A stretch of DNA of 64,000 nt from Dactylosporangium aurantiacum (lineage in GTDB: Bacteria > Actinomycetota > Actinomycetes > Mycobacteriales > Micromonosporaceae): positions 186,001 through 250,000 of the forward strand of contig NZ_JNYJ01000009.1 of NCBI RefSeq assembly GCF_000716715.1. Direction: 5' to 3'. The position numbers and the translations under genes are program-made. The first letter of the stretch is position 1. The number at the start of each line of letters is the position of its first letter. Under the pieces are notes generated by a model that did no database searches, was not told where the DNA came from, and worked only from the letters and a program-made list of their open reading frames with translations. Shown here in pieces: positions 47,706-56,840 of the stretch.

Positions 47706-49112
47706 TCAGGCGGCGGGGCGGGCGTAGACCTGTTTCGGGATCGTGTAAGCGAGGTCGACCGCGGTCTCGACCGCCTCGTCGAGGTCCAGGTGGTGGCGGG
47801 CGACGAGGTCGGCGAGGTGGCCGGCGTCGATGCGCCGGGCGAGGTCGTGCCGGGCCGGGATGGAGGCGAACGCGCGGGTGTCGTCGACGAAGCCGGCGGT
47901 GTTGTAGAAGCCGGCCGTCTCGGTGACCGCGGACCGGAACCGGCGCAGGCCCTCGGGGCTGTCCAGGAACCACCAGGGCGCGCCGAGGCGCACCGCGGGG
48001 TAGACCCCGGCCAGGGGCGCCAGCTCGCGGCTGTAGACGGTCTCGTCGACGGTGAAGAGGATGAGCCGCAGCGCCGGGTGGCGGCCGAACGCCTGCAGCA
48101 GCGGGCGCAGCGACCGGGTGAACTCGGCGGCGACCGGGATGTCGAAGCCGCGGTCGGGGCCGTAGCGCCGGTGCGCCTCGTCGTGGTGGTCGCGCAGCAC
48201 GCCGGGGTGCAGCTGCATGACGAGCCCGTCCTCGCAGGACATCGCCGCCATCTGGTAGAGCATGTGCCCGGCGAACGCGGCGGCCTCCGCCGCCGTGACC
48301 CGGCCGGCGAGCGCGGCGGCGTAGATGCGGCGGGCGTCGGCGTCGCCGAGCGGGGTGGTGTCGGCGGACTCGTGGCCGTGGTCGGTGGCGAGGGCACCCG
48401 CCGCGATGAACGCCCGCCGCCTGGCCCGCAGCGCCTCGAGGTAGCCGTCGTAGTCGTCGGTGGGGGTGTCGGCGCGTTTGGCGAGCGCGGCCACGTCGGC
48501 GGTCCAGGACGGGCGGTCGAGGTGGACGAGCGCGTCGGGGCGGAACGTGGGGATGACCCGCTCGCCCCAGCCGTCGGCGGCGAGGCGGGCGTGCGCGCCG
48601 AGGTCGTCCAGGGGCGAGTCGGTGGTGGCGAGGACCTCGATGCCGAAGCGCTCGAACAGCGCCCGCGGCCGGAACTCCGGCCGGGCGAGGCGGGCGGACA
48701 GCTCGTCGTAGAGCCGGTCGGCGGTCTGCGCCGACGGGACGGTGTCGACGCCGAAGACCTCGACCAGCTCGTGGGTCAGCCAGTACCGCGACGGGGTGCC
48801 CCGGAACAGCCGCCAGTTGGCGCAGAAGGTGCGCCAGACCGCCCGCGAGGCCGCGGCGCCCGCGCCGACGCCGAGCGCCTCGAGCGGCACGCCCGCCGAG
48901 TGCACCAGCCGGGTCACGTAGTGGTCCGGGGTGATCAGCAGGGCGGCCGGGTCGCCGAACGGCGGGTCGTCGGCCAGCAGCGCGGCGTCGACGTGGCCGT
49001 GCATGCAGACCAGCGGCAGGTCGCGGGTCGCGGCGTACACGGTGCGGGCGAGCTGCCGGGTGACGGGGTCCGGCGGGAAGGTCCGGTCGGGGTCGAGGTG
49101 GAGCTGCGGCAC
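47706..49112 (-). CDS. uxaC: Glucuronate/uronate isomerase
   Basis: 468 aa from GTG at 49112 with GAGGAG eight bases upstream; this matches the normal UxaC length of about 470. Motifs: LHLDPDRTFPPD at the start, PLVCMHGHVDAALLADDPPF with the metal-binding H-x-H, VWRTFCANWRLFRGTPSRYW, VLATTDSPLDDL, and WWFLDSPEGLRRFRSAVTET with GFVDDTRAFASIPARHD near the C-terminus. It isomerises D-glucuronate to D-fructuronate (and galacturonate to tagaturonate). It is divergent from the LacI repressor and importer genes and is likely repressed by the same protein. Confidence 0.93.
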   Translation of the reverse strand: MPQLHLDPDRTFPPDPVTRQLARTVYAATRDLPLVCMHGHVDAALLADDPPFGDPAALLITPDHYVTRLVHSAGVPLEALGVGAGAAASRAVWRTFCANWRLFRGTPSRYWLTHELVEVFGVDTVPSAQTADRLYDELSARLARPEFRPRALFERFGIEVLATTDSPLDDLGAHARLAADGWGERVIPTFRPDALVHLDRPSWTADVAALAKRADTPTDDYDGYLEALRARRRAFIAAGALATDHGHESADTTPLGDADARRIYAAALAGRVTAAEAAAFAGHMLYQMAAMSCEDGLVMQLHPGVLRDHHDEAHRRYGPDRGFDIPVAAEFTRSLRPLLQAFGRHPALRLILFTVDETVYSRELAPLAGVYPAVRLGAPWWFLDSPEGLRRFRSAVTETAGFYNTAGFVDDTRAFASIPARHDLARRIDAGHLADLVARHHLDLDEAVETAVDLAYTIPKQVYARPAA

Positions 49113-49154
49113 CGTGAAGGCTCCTCTGCGGTCGATCCCACAAACGTTCTCATC

Positions 49155-49183
49155 ACTGTGTGCCGATGATTCCCGCTCGTCAA
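49155..49183 (-). promoter_or_regulatory. uxaC promoter with downstream operator-like site
   Basis: TTGACG (49183-49178) and CACAGT (49160-49155) are 17 bases apart on the minus strand. Immediately downstream lies GAACGTTTG (near 49150-49142) with the AACGTT core common in LacI-type operators. Confidence 0.55.
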
Positions 49184-49203
49184 GAGCACCTTCGAAGAAT
49201 CTC

Positions 49204-49232
49204 TTGACATCATCGTGCAAACGATTTCAGAC
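49204..49232 (+). promoter_or_regulatory. LacI-operon promoter with operator in the spacer
   Basis: A perfect -35 TTGACA (49204-49209) and a -10-like TCAGAC (49227-49232) are separated by 17 bases. The spacer holds ATCGTGCAAACGAT (49212-49225), a perfect 5-4-5 palindrome, so a bound repressor would exclude RNA polymerase. Confidence 0.7.
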
Positions 49233-49268
49233 TGGCTCGCACCACCCCGACCCCAGGGAGCGTGCTCG

Positions 49269-50258
49269 ATGCCGGTGACGATCAAGGACGTCGCACGTGC
49301 GGCGGGCGTGTCACCGTCGACGGTGAGCCGCGCCCTGACCACGCCCGCCCTCGTCCAGGCCGAGACCAGGCTCAGGGTCGAGCGGGCAGCCGCCGAGCTG
49401 GGCTATCAGCCCAACCGGGCGGCCCGCGGCCTGATCACGGGCCGCACCGGCAACATCGGCCTGATCGTGCCCGACCTCACCAACCCGTTCTTCCCCGGCG
49501 TCGTCAAGGGCGTGCAGAGCCGCGCCCGCGAGTCGGACTTCTCCGTCTTCCTCGCCGACACCGACGAGGACCCGACGGCGGAGGCCGGTCTCGTGCGGGC
49601 GCTCAGCAAGCAGGTCGACGGGATCGTGCTCTGCTCACCCCGCATGACCGAGGAGGATCTGCGCGCCGTCGCCGGCGAGACCCCGATCGTCATGCTCAAC
49701 CGCCGGGTCGGCCAGATCCCGGCGATCACCATCGACAACGTCGACGGCATCCGGCAGGCCGTCGCGCACCTCGCCGCCCTCGGCCACCGGCGCGTCGCGT
49801 ACGTCGCCGGGCCCCGGCTGTCGTGGTCCAACCGCGAGCGCGCCCGGGCGCTGCGGTCGGTGACCGCCGGCAGCGGGATCGACCTGGTCGAGATCGGCAA
49901 CTTCGCTCCCCAGTTCGCCGGCGGGGTCGCCGCCGCCGACCAGGTGCTCGCCGCCGGCGTCACCGCGGTCGTCGCCTACAACGACCTCGTCGCGCTCGGC
50001 CTGCTCAACTGGTTCGCCACCCGCGGTGTCAAGGTGCCCGAGGCCATCAGCGTCATGGGTTTCGACGACATCGTGCTGTCCCAGATGGTCAGCCCCTCGC
50101 TGACCACCGTCGCCCAACCGCAGGAGACGATCGGCCGGGCCGGCGTCGACATGTTGCTGCAGCTCCTCGAAGACCCCGACCGCGCGGCCGTCGCGCGGCG
50201 CGAGCTCCCCTCACAGCTCATGGTCCGCCACTCCACGGGCCACCCACCCACCACCTGA
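49269..50258 (+). CDS. LacI-family repressor of the uronate locus
   Basis: 329 aa. DNA-binding headpiece: TIKDVARAAGVSPSTVSRAL and the hinge ELGYQPNRAARGLITGRTGN. Periplasmic-binding-protein-like core: IGLIVPDLTNPFFPGVVKGV, TIDNVDGIRQAVAHLAALGH, RRVAYVAG and ISVMGFDDIVLSQMVSPSLT. These are standard GalR/LacI features. Located at the head of the importer and catabolic genes and divergent from uxaC, with palindromes in both promoters, it is the likely local repressor. The inducer is probably a uronate or its keto derivative (inference). Confidence 0.95.
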   Translation: MPVTIKDVARAAGVSPSTVSRALTTPALVQAETRLRVERAAAELGYQPNRAARGLITGRTGNIGLIVPDLTNPFFPGVVKGVQSRARESDFSVFLADTDEDPTAEAGLVRALSKQVDGIVLCSPRMTEEDLRAVAGETPIVMLNRRVGQIPAITIDNVDGIRQAVAHLAALGHRRVAYVAGPRLSWSNRERARALRSVTAGSGIDLVEIGNFAPQFAGGVAAADQVLAAGVTAVVAYNDLVALGLLNWFATRGVKVPEAISVMGFDDIVLSQMVSPSLTTVAQPQETIGRAGVDMLLQLLEDPDRAAVARRELPSQLMVRHSTGHPPTT

Positions 50259-50280
50259 GCGTGTCAAGAAGGGAACCGCC

Positions 50281-51486
50281 ATGTCCCTCTCCCGTAGACA
50301 TTTCGCCTCACTGCTCGTGCTCACCCTCGCCGCCGGCTGCGGCGCGCCGACCAAGTCGAACCCGGCCGCCACCGCCAACAGCGGCGTGCCGCTGGGGCCC
50401 GCCTCGGCGGTGACGCTGAACATCCTCGACGTCGCCGGCAACCTGCAGCTCACCCAGGGCATGATCGACGACTTCGTGGCCGCGCACGCCGACACGATCA
50501 GCAAGGTCACCTACTCCAAGGCGACCGCGCCGGAGCTGGCGCCGAAGGTCAAGGCCCAGCAGAACGCCGGCCGGGTCGACATCGACCTGGTCCTCACCGG
50601 CGTCGACGGCCTCGCCGCCGGTGTCGAGCAGGGGCTCTGGCAGCAGTTGCTGCCGGCGTACGCCTCGCGCCTGCCCGGCATGAACAGCTACCTGCCCGGC
50701 GCCGCCGCCATGCAGAAGCTCGCCGGGGACTTCGGCGTCACCGTCACCTACTACCCGTCCGGGCCGCTCATCGAGTACCTGCCGGCCAAGGTGCCGAACC
50801 CGCCGAAGAGCGCCGACGAGCTGCTCGCCTACGCCAAGGCCAACCCCGGCGCGGTGCAGTACGCCCGGCCGGCGAACTCCGGCCCGGGCCGCACGTTCCT
50901 CATGGGGCTGCCGTACCTGCTCGGCGACAAGGACCCGAAGGACCCGATCAACGGCTGGGAGAAGACCTGGGCGTACCTGACCGAGCTGAACAAGTACGTG
51001 GAGCTGTACCCGTCCTCCACCAGCGAGACGATGAAGTCCCTCGCCAACGGCTCGGCGAAGATCATCGCCACGACGACCGGCTGGGACATCAACCCGCGCG
51101 TCCTCGGCCAGGTGCCGAAGGAGGCGAAGATCGGCTCCCTCAACGGCTTCCACTGGGTCACCGACGCCCACTACGCCGTCGTGCCCAAGGGCGTCTCGGT
51201 CGACAAGCAGGCCGCGATCCTGCTGCTCCTGCAGCACATGCTCACCCCGCAGCAGCAGGCCAAGGCCTACGACAAGGGCTACTTCTACCCGGGCCCGGCG
51301 GTCAAGGACGTGCCGCTGTCGATGGCGCCCGCCGACAGCCAGAAGGCCATCACCGACTACGGCCGGCCCGAGTACGAGCAGCTCATCGCCGGTAACCCGC
51401 TGGAGGTGCCACTGGACGCGAAGGCCCTCGTCGCCGCGTTCGACAAGTGGGACCGCGAGATCGGTGGCGCGAAGGTGAAGAAGTGA
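50281..51486 (+). CDS. Extracellular solute-binding lipoprotein (ABC importer)
   Basis: 401 aa. The signal MSLSRRHFASLLVLTLAAGC has a lipobox (L-A-A-G-C) and a twin-Arg-like SRRHF start. The mature protein is a type 2 periplasmic-binding fold: VTLNILDVAGNLQLTQGMID, LAPKVKAQQNAGRVDIDLVL, YARPANSGPGRTFLMGLPYL, and PKGVSVDKQAAILLLLQHML. It resembles the spermidine/iron/sulfate-type (family 1/6) binding proteins rather than the classic sugar-binding CUT1 group, so the ligand may be an acidic sugar. It is immediately upstream of the ATPase and two permease genes and gives the importer its specificity. Confidence 0.9.
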   Translation: MSLSRRHFASLLVLTLAAGCGAPTKSNPAATANSGVPLGPASAVTLNILDVAGNLQLTQGMIDDFVAAHADTISKVTYSKATAPELAPKVKAQQNAGRVDIDLVLTGVDGLAAGVEQGLWQQLLPAYASRLPGMNSYLPGAAAMQKLAGDFGVTVTYYPSGPLIEYLPAKVPNPPKSADELLAYAKANPGAVQYARPANSGPGRTFLMGLPYLLGDKDPKDPINGWEKTWAYLTELNKYVELYPSSTSETMKSLANGSAKIIATTTGWDINPRVLGQVPKEAKIGSLNGFHWVTDAHYAVVPKGVSVDKQAAILLLLQHMLTPQQQAKAYDKGYFYPGPAVKDVPLSMAPADSQKAITDYGRPEYEQLIAGNPLEVPLDAKALVAAFDKWDREIGGAKVKK

Positions 51487-52535
51487 CCTTCAAGCAGCTG
51501 CGGCTGGAGGGCGTCACCCGCCGCTTCGGCGGCCACGACGCCCTCGTCGACCTCGACCTGACGATCGAGCGGGGCGAGTTCATCGCCCTGCTCGGCCCGT
51601 CCGGCTGCGGCAAGTCGACCGCGCTCAACTGCCTCGCCGGGCTGCTGCCGCTCACCGCCGGCCGCATCTGGCAGGACGACACCCGCCTGGACACGCTGCT
51701 GCCGGAGAAGCGCGGCTTCGGCATGGTGTTCCAGAACTACGCGTTGTTCCCGCACCTGACGGTGGCGAAGAACGTCGCCTTCGGCCTGCAGATGCGCCGG
51801 CTGCCCAGTGCCGAGATCCGCCGCCGCACCGACGAGGCGATCGCCCTGGTGCACCTGGAGGAGCAGGCCCGCAAGCTGCCCGGCCAGCTGTCCGGCGGCC
51901 AGCAGCAGCGGGTCGCGATCGCCCGCGCCGTGGTGCTGGAGCCGTCGCTGGTGCTCATGGACGAGCCACTGTCCAATCTGGACGCGAAGCTGCGGCTGGA
52001 GATGCGCACCGAGATCCGCCGGCTGCACCAGGCGCTCGGCCTCACCACCGTGTACGTGACCCACGACCAGGAGGAGGCGCTGTCCATGGCCGACCGCCTC
52101 GTCGTGCTGCGCAACGGCCGGGTCCAGCAGGTCGGCACCCCGGAGCAGCTGCACACGCAGCCGGCGAACCGGCACGTCGCCGACTTCATGGGCTTCCGCA
52201 ACCTGCTGCCGATGACGGTCACCGCGCGGACCGGCGACGAGGTGCGGGTGGAGGGCGGCGGGCTGGCGTTGACCGGCACCGCGGTCGGCGCCGTGCGCGA
52301 CGGTGACGCCGTGGTCGCCGGGGTCCGGCCGGAGTCGCTGCGCCTCGCCGAGGACGGCTTCCCCGCCACCGTCGAGGTCGTGGAGTACCAGGGCCGCGAG
52401 GTCGCCGTCGAGGTCGTCACCGACGCCGGGCAGCGGCTGCACCTGCGCACCGCCGACCGGCCCGCCCCCGGCGACCAGGTCCGCCTCGGCGTGGACCCGG
52501 CCGCGCTGCTGGTGTTCCCCCAGGGGGACGCCTGA
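51483..52535 (+). CDS. ABC importer ATP-binding protein (PotA/UgpC-like)
   Basis: 350 aa; GTG overlaps the preceding stop by four bases. Walker A LGPSGCGKST, Q-loop MVFQNYALFPHLTVAKNVAF, signature LSGGQQQRVAIARAVV, Walker B VLMDEPLSNLDAKL, and H-loop VYVTHDQEEALSMADR are complete. The C-terminal 110 residues form an OB/TOBE-type regulatory domain (GVRPESLRLAEDGFPATVEV, PGDQVRLGVDPAALLVF), as in PotA, UgpC and MalK. It energises the two permeases encoded next. Confidence 0.95.
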   Translation: MTFKQLRLEGVTRRFGGHDALVDLDLTIERGEFIALLGPSGCGKSTALNCLAGLLPLTAGRIWQDDTRLDTLLPEKRGFGMVFQNYALFPHLTVAKNVAFGLQMRRLPSAEIRRRTDEAIALVHLEEQARKLPGQLSGGQQQRVAIARAVVLEPSLVLMDEPLSNLDAKLRLEMRTEIRRLHQALGLTTVYVTHDQEEALSMADRLVVLRNGRVQQVGTPEQLHTQPANRHVADFMGFRNLLPMTVTARTGDEVRVEGGGLALTGTAVGAVRDGDAVVAGVRPESLRLAEDGFPATVEVVEYQGREVAVEVVTDAGQRLHLRTADRPAPGDQVRLGVDPAALLVFPQGDA

Positions 52536-53428
52536 TGGCCGCCGTCACGCACGGCCGGGTCGCGCTGCGGCACCGGCTCGCCGAGCGCGGCATCGACCGG
52601 CAGCTGCTGCTGCTCGGCCCGGCGCTGCTGTTCGTCGCCACCCTGTTCGTCTACCCGTTCTTCTACGGCATCGGGCTGTCGTTCCAACCCGAGCAGGGCG
52701 GCCCGTTCGCCGCCTACCGGTCGTTCTTCAGCGACGCGTACGAGCGCGGCACGCTCACCACCACGCTCGGCCTGTCGCTGCCGGTGGCGCTGCTCAACGT
52801 CGGTGCCTCCGTGCCGATCGCCTACCGGATGCGGGGCCGGTTCCGCGGCAAGCGGCTGCTCACCACCCTCCTGGTCGTGCCGATCACGCTCGGCACCGTG
52901 CTCACCGCGCAGGGGCTGCTGAACTTCCTCGGCCCCACCGGCTGGTTCAACCGCACCCTCATGGCCGCCGGCCTGGTCGACGAGCCGCTGCGGCTCACCC
53001 ACAACTACTGGGGCGTGTTCTTCTCCCTCGTCATCACCGGGTTCCCGTTCGCGTTCCTGCTGGTGCTGTCGTACCTGTCGGGGATCGACCCGACCCTGGA
53101 GAAGGCCGCGGCGACCCTCGGCGCCGGCTGGGCGCAACGCTTCCGGCGCATCACCCTGCCGCTGCTCGCACCCGGCCTGGCGACCACGTTCTGCCTGACG
53201 TTCGTGCTCGCGTTCAGCGTGTTCCCCTCCGCCGTCCTCGTCGGCGACCCGGCGGGGGAGACCAGGGTCATCTCCATCGCCGCCTGGCACGCCGGCTACG
53301 AGCAGTACGACTACCCGAAGGCGTCGGCGATCGCGGTCGTCATGGGCCTCGTCGAGCTCGCCGTCATCGCCGCGGTCCTCGGCTGGCGGTCGCTGCTGTA
53401 CACCGGATCCACCGGAGGCAAAGGATGA
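52535..53428 (+). CDS. ABC importer permease 1 (PotB-type)
   Basis: 297 aa; ATG shares a base with the ATPase stop. Six hydrophobic segments, the first in [20 protein letters not shown]. The conserved cytoplasmic EAA loop appears as [20 protein letters not shown] then LPLLAPG, the ATPase contact site. An N-terminal basic extension precedes TM1. It pairs with the next permease to form the channel for the solute delivered by the lipoprotein. Confidence 0.93.
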   Translation: MAAVTHGRVALRHRLAERGIDRQLLLLGPALLFVATLFVYPFFYGIGLSFQPEQGGPFAAYRSFFSDAYERGTLTTTLGLSLPVALLNVGASVPIAYRMRGRFRGKRLLTTLLVVPITLGTVLTAQGLLNFLGPTGWFNRTLMAAGLVDEPLRLTHNYWGVFFSLVITGFPFAFLLVLSYLSGIDPTLEKAAATLGAGWAQRFRRITLPLLAPGLATTFCLTFVLAFSVFPSAVLVGDPAGETRVISIAAWHAGYEQYDYPKASAIAVVMGLVELAVIAAVLGWRSLLYTGSTGGKG

Positions 53429-54243
53429 AGACAGGCGCCCTCGTGGTGTGGGGTGTGGTGGCGTTCTTCTTCGTCAACCTCCTCGGTGTCGTCGGCTCCG
53501 TCGTGGTCAGCTCGTTCGGCACCACCTGGTTCGACACGTGGCTGCCGCAGGGCGCCACCGGCCAGTGGTACGGCGAGGCGTGGCGCGACTTCGGGCTGCT
53601 GCCGGTGCTCGTCACCACCCTGGAGGTGTCCGCGCTCGTCGTCGGCATCTCCGTGCTCATCGGCGTGCCCGCCTCCTACGTGCTGGCCCGCCGCGCGTTC
53701 CCCGGCCGGCGCGCCCTGTACCTGCTGTTCCTGCTGCCGATCCTGATGCCGCCGATCACCTACGGCATCCCGCTGGCGACCGTGCTGTACAAGTACGGGT
53801 TCGCCGGGCACCTGACCGGGGTGGTCCTGGCGAACCTGGTGCCGTCGGTGCCGTTCGTCATCCTCACCATGACCCCGTTCATCGAGCAGATCGACCCGGC
53901 GATCGAACGCGCCGCCCGCATGTGCGGCGCCGGCACCCGCCAGGTCTTCGTGCGCATCCTCGCGCCGCTGCTGGTGCCCGGCATGCTCGCCGCGTCGATC
54001 CTGGTGCTGGTGCGCACCGTCGGCATGTTCGAGCTGACGTTCCTGACCGCCGGGCCCGACTCGCAGACCCTCGTCGTCGCGCTGTACAACTCGATGTCCG
54101 CCGCCGGAATCCGCGCGCAGCAGTCGGTGGACGCCATGGCCGTCATCTACACCGGCACCATGCTGGTGCTGCTCGTGGTGGCGCTGCGCCTGGTCAACCC
54201 GACCCAGCTCGTCGCCCGGGTCAAGGAGGAGGACCCCGCATGA
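53425..54243 (+). CDS. ABC importer permease 2 (PotC-type)
   Basis: 272 aa; ATG overlaps the preceding TGA by four bases, and AAAGGATG contains its ribosome-binding site. Six hydrophobic segments. The EAA loop is [20 protein letters not shown] then APLLVPGM. It has the cleft-lining features typical of the second permease of PotBC/UgpAE-type importers. Its stop overlaps the ManD start by four bases, tying uptake to catabolism. Confidence 0.93.
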   Translation: MKTGALVVWGVVAFFFVNLLGVVGSVVVSSFGTTWFDTWLPQGATGQWYGEAWRDFGLLPVLVTTLEVSALVVGISVLIGVPASYVLARRAFPGRRALYLLFLLPILMPPITYGIPLATVLYKYGFAGHLTGVVLANLVPSVPFVILTMTPFIEQIDPAIERAARMCGAGTRQVFVRILAPLLVPGMLAASILVLVRTVGMFELTFLTAGPDSQTLVVALYNSMSAAGIRAQQSVDAMAVIYTGTMLVLLVVALRLVNPTQLVARVKEEDPA

Positions 54244-55448
54244 GGATCGCCGAGGCCCGGGTGATCGTCACCTGCCCGGACCGCAACTTCGTCACCCTGA
54301 AGATCGTCACCGACGAGGGGGTCACCGGCGTCGGCGACGCCACCCTCAACGGCCGCGAGCTGGCCGTCGCCAGCTACCTCACCGACCACGTCGTGCCGCA
54401 GCTCATCGGCCGCGACCCGACCCGCATCGAGGACACCTGGCAGTACCTGTACAAGGGCGCCTACTGGCGGCGCGGCCCGGTCACGATGAGCGCCATCGCG
54501 GCCGTGGACACCGCGCTGTGGGACATCCTCGGCAAGCTCGCCGGCCTGCCCGTGTACAAGCTCATCGGCGGCCGCTCCCGCGAGGGCGTCACCGTGTACG
54601 GCCACGCCAACGGCACCACCGTGGACGAGGCGGTCGCCGAGGTCGCCCGGTACGTGGACCTCGGCTACCGCGCGGTGCGGGTGCAGACCGGCGTGCCCGG
54701 CCTGGCCAGCACCTACGGCGTCTCCGGCGACAAGATGTACTACGAGCCCGCCGAGGCCGCCCTGCCCACCGAGAACGTCTGGTCCACCGAACGCTACCTG
54801 CACCACGTGCCGTCGGTGTTCGCCCGCGTCCGCGACGAGTTCGGGCCCACTCTGAAGCTGCTGCACGACGTGCACCACCGGCTCACCCCGATCGAGGCCG
54901 CCCGGCTCGGCAAGGCCCTCGAACCGTACGCGCTCACCTGGATCGAGGACCCCGTCCCGGCCGAGCTGCAGGAGGGCTTCCGCCTCATCCGCCAGCACAC
55001 CACCACCCCCATCGCCGTCGGCGAGGTGTTCAACACCGTCTGGGACTGCGAGCAGCTCATCCGCGAGCAGCTCATCGACTACATCCGGGCCACCGTCGTG
55101 CACGCCGGCGGCATCACCCACCTGCGGCGCATCTTCGACCTCGCCGCCCTGCACCACGTGCGGTCCGGCTCGCACGGCGCGACCGACCTGTCCCCGGTGT
55201 GCATGGCCGCCGCGCTGCACGTCGACGTGGCCATCCCCAACTTCGGGCTGCAGGAGTACATGCGGCACACCGAGGCCACCGACGCGGTCTTCCCGCACGG
55301 GTACCACTTCGACGGCGGTTACCTGCACCCGTCCGAGACACCGGGGCTCGGCGTCGACATCGACGAGGAGCTCGCCGCGCAGTACCCGTACCGGCCGGCG
55401 TCGCTGCCGGTGAACCGCCTCGAGGACGGGACGATGCACAGTTGGTGA
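54240..55448 (+). CDS. D-mannonate dehydratase, ManD/RspA type (enolase superfamily)
   Basis: 402 aa, the length of ManD proteins. The N-terminal capping domain has [20 protein letters not shown] and the barrel shows [30 protein letters not shown] (metal-ligand Glu), [15 protein letters not shown] (second Glu) and [20 protein letters not shown], with LQEYM near the end. These match mandelate-racemase-like ManD dehydratases, which convert D-mannonate to 2-keto-3-deoxygluconate, although some members act on gluconate. The neighbouring uxaC and uxuB-like genes favour mannonate. It is translationally coupled at both ends. Confidence 0.92.
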   Translation: MRIAEARVIVTCPDRNFVTLKIVTDEGVTGVGDATLNGRELAVASYLTDHVVPQLIGRDPTRIEDTWQYLYKGAYWRRGPVTMSAIAAVDTALWDILGKLAGLPVYKLIGGRSREGVTVYGHANGTTVDEAVAEVARYVDLGYRAVRVQTGVPGLASTYGVSGDKMYYEPAEAALPTENVWSTERYLHHVPSVFARVRDEFGPTLKLLHDVHHRLTPIEAARLGKALEPYALTWIEDPVPAELQEGFRLIRQHTTTPIAVGEVFNTVWDCEQLIREQLIDYIRATVVHAGGITHLRRIFDLAALHHVRSGSHGATDLSPVCMAAALHVDVAIPNFGLQEYMRHTEATDAVFPHGYHFDGGYLHPSETPGLGVDIDEELAAQYPYRPASLPVNRLEDGTMHSW

Positions 55449-56773
55449 CCCGACTCTCCCGCGCGGTGCTGCCCACCCTCCGTGGCGTGCGCATCCCCGC
55501 CTACGATCCCGCGGGCATCACCGTCGGCATCGTGCACCTCGGGGTCGGCGCGTTCCACCGGGCGCACCAGGCGGTGTATACCGACGCCGTGCTCGCCGCG
55601 GACCCGACCTGGGGCATCAGCGGCTACACGCAGCGCTCCGCCGCCGTGCGGGACCGGCTCGCCCCGCAGGACGGGTTGTACACGGTGCTGGAACGCGGCG
55701 CCGGCGCAGGGCCGCCGCACGTCGTCGGCGCGCTGCGCGAGATCCGCGGGCCGGAGGAGGACGGCGGTCCGGCGGCGCGGATCGCCGACCCGCGCGTGCG
55801 GCTGGTCACGCTCACCGTCACCGAGAAGGGCTACCGGCCCGACGCGCCCACCGTCGGCCGGCTCGTCGCCGGCCTGGACGCGCGCCGCCGCGCGGACGCC
55901 GGGCCGGTCAGCGTCCTGTCGTGCGACAACCTCCCCGCCAACGGCGCCACCCTGCGCGGCCTTGTCGCGGACCGCTGCGCCGCCCTGCCCGACGGCGAGC
56001 GGCTGCTCGACTGGATCACCACGTCGGTGGCGTTCCCGTCGTGCGTCGTGGACCGGATCGTGCCGGCGACCACGCCCGCGGACCTGGCCGCGGCGGCCTC
56101 CGCGCTCGGGGTCGCCGACGAGGGCGCCGTCGTCGCCGAGCCTTTCACCCAGTGGGTGATCGAGGACGCGTTCGCCGCCGGCCGGCCCGACTGGGCCGCG
56201 ACGTTCACCGCGGACGTCGCGCCGTACGAGGCCGCGAAGCTGCGGCTGCTCAACGCGACACACTCGCTGCTGGCCTACACCGGGGCCCTAGCCGGGCACG
56301 ACACGATCGCGGCCGCGATGACCGACCCCGCGCTCGCCGAGACGGCGTACCGGTTCATGACCGAGGACGCCGTGCCGACCCTCACCCTGCCGCCCGGCTT
56401 CGACCTCGGCGGCTACCAGGACACGATCCTGCGCCGCTTCGCCGACCCGGCGCTCGGTCACCGCACCGCGCAGGTCGCCGCCGACGGCTCGCTGAAACTG
56501 CCGATCCGCCTGCTCGGCACCGCCCGCGACCGGCTCGCCGCCGGCGCCACTCCACAGTGGACGGCCCTCGCCGTCGCCGCGTGGATGGTGTACGTCGCCA
56601 CCCGCCAACCCCTCGACGATCCCATCGCCGGCACGCTCGCCGCCGCCACCGCCGGTTACAGCACCCCCGCGTCACTCGTCGACCCGCTGCTGGAGCTGCT
56701 GCCCCCGGTACCCTACCCCGCCTGGCGCGACATGCTCCTCGCACACACCGCACGCCTGCTGCACGACAGATGA
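55445..56773 (+). CDS. Fructuronate reductase/mannitol-dehydrogenase family
   Basis: 442 aa from GTG overlapping the ManD stop by four bases. The NAD-binding N-terminus reads [20 protein letters not shown], a hallmark of the long-chain mannitol dehydrogenase family including Uxu[40 protein letters not shown] and [20 protein letters not shown] contain the conserved C-D-N-L, W-V-I-E-D and K-x-x-x-x-N-x-x-H elements. It would interconvert fructuronate and mannonate with NAD(H), the step between UxaC and ManD. Last gene of the coupled run; the GH2 gene follows after 67 bp. Confidence 0.93.
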   Translation: MTRLSRAVLPTLRGVRIPAYDPAGITVGIVHLGVGAFHRAHQAVYTDAVLAADPTWGISGYTQRSAAVRDRLAPQDGLYTVLERGAGAGPPHVVGALREIRGPEEDGGPAARIADPRVRLVTLTVTEKGYRPDAPTVGRLVAGLDARRRADAGPVSVLSCDNLPANGATLRGLVADRCAALPDGERLLDWITTSVAFPSCVVDRIVPATTPADLAAAASALGVADEGAVVAEPFTQWVIEDAFAAGRPDWAATFTADVAPYEAAKLRLLNATHSLLAYTGALAGHDTIAAAMTDPALAETAYRFMTEDAVPTLTLPPGFDLGGYQDTILRRFADPALGHRTAQVAADGSLKLPIRLLGTARDRLAAGATPQWTALAVAAWMVYVATRQPLDDPIAGTLAAATAGYSTPASLVDPLLELLPPVPYPAWRDMLLAHTARLLHDR

Positions 56774-56840
56774 ACACGGCACCTCACCGCCGCCCAAGCC
56801 GGGCGGCGCGTACCGCCATACGTCCCGAAAGGGAGTGACA

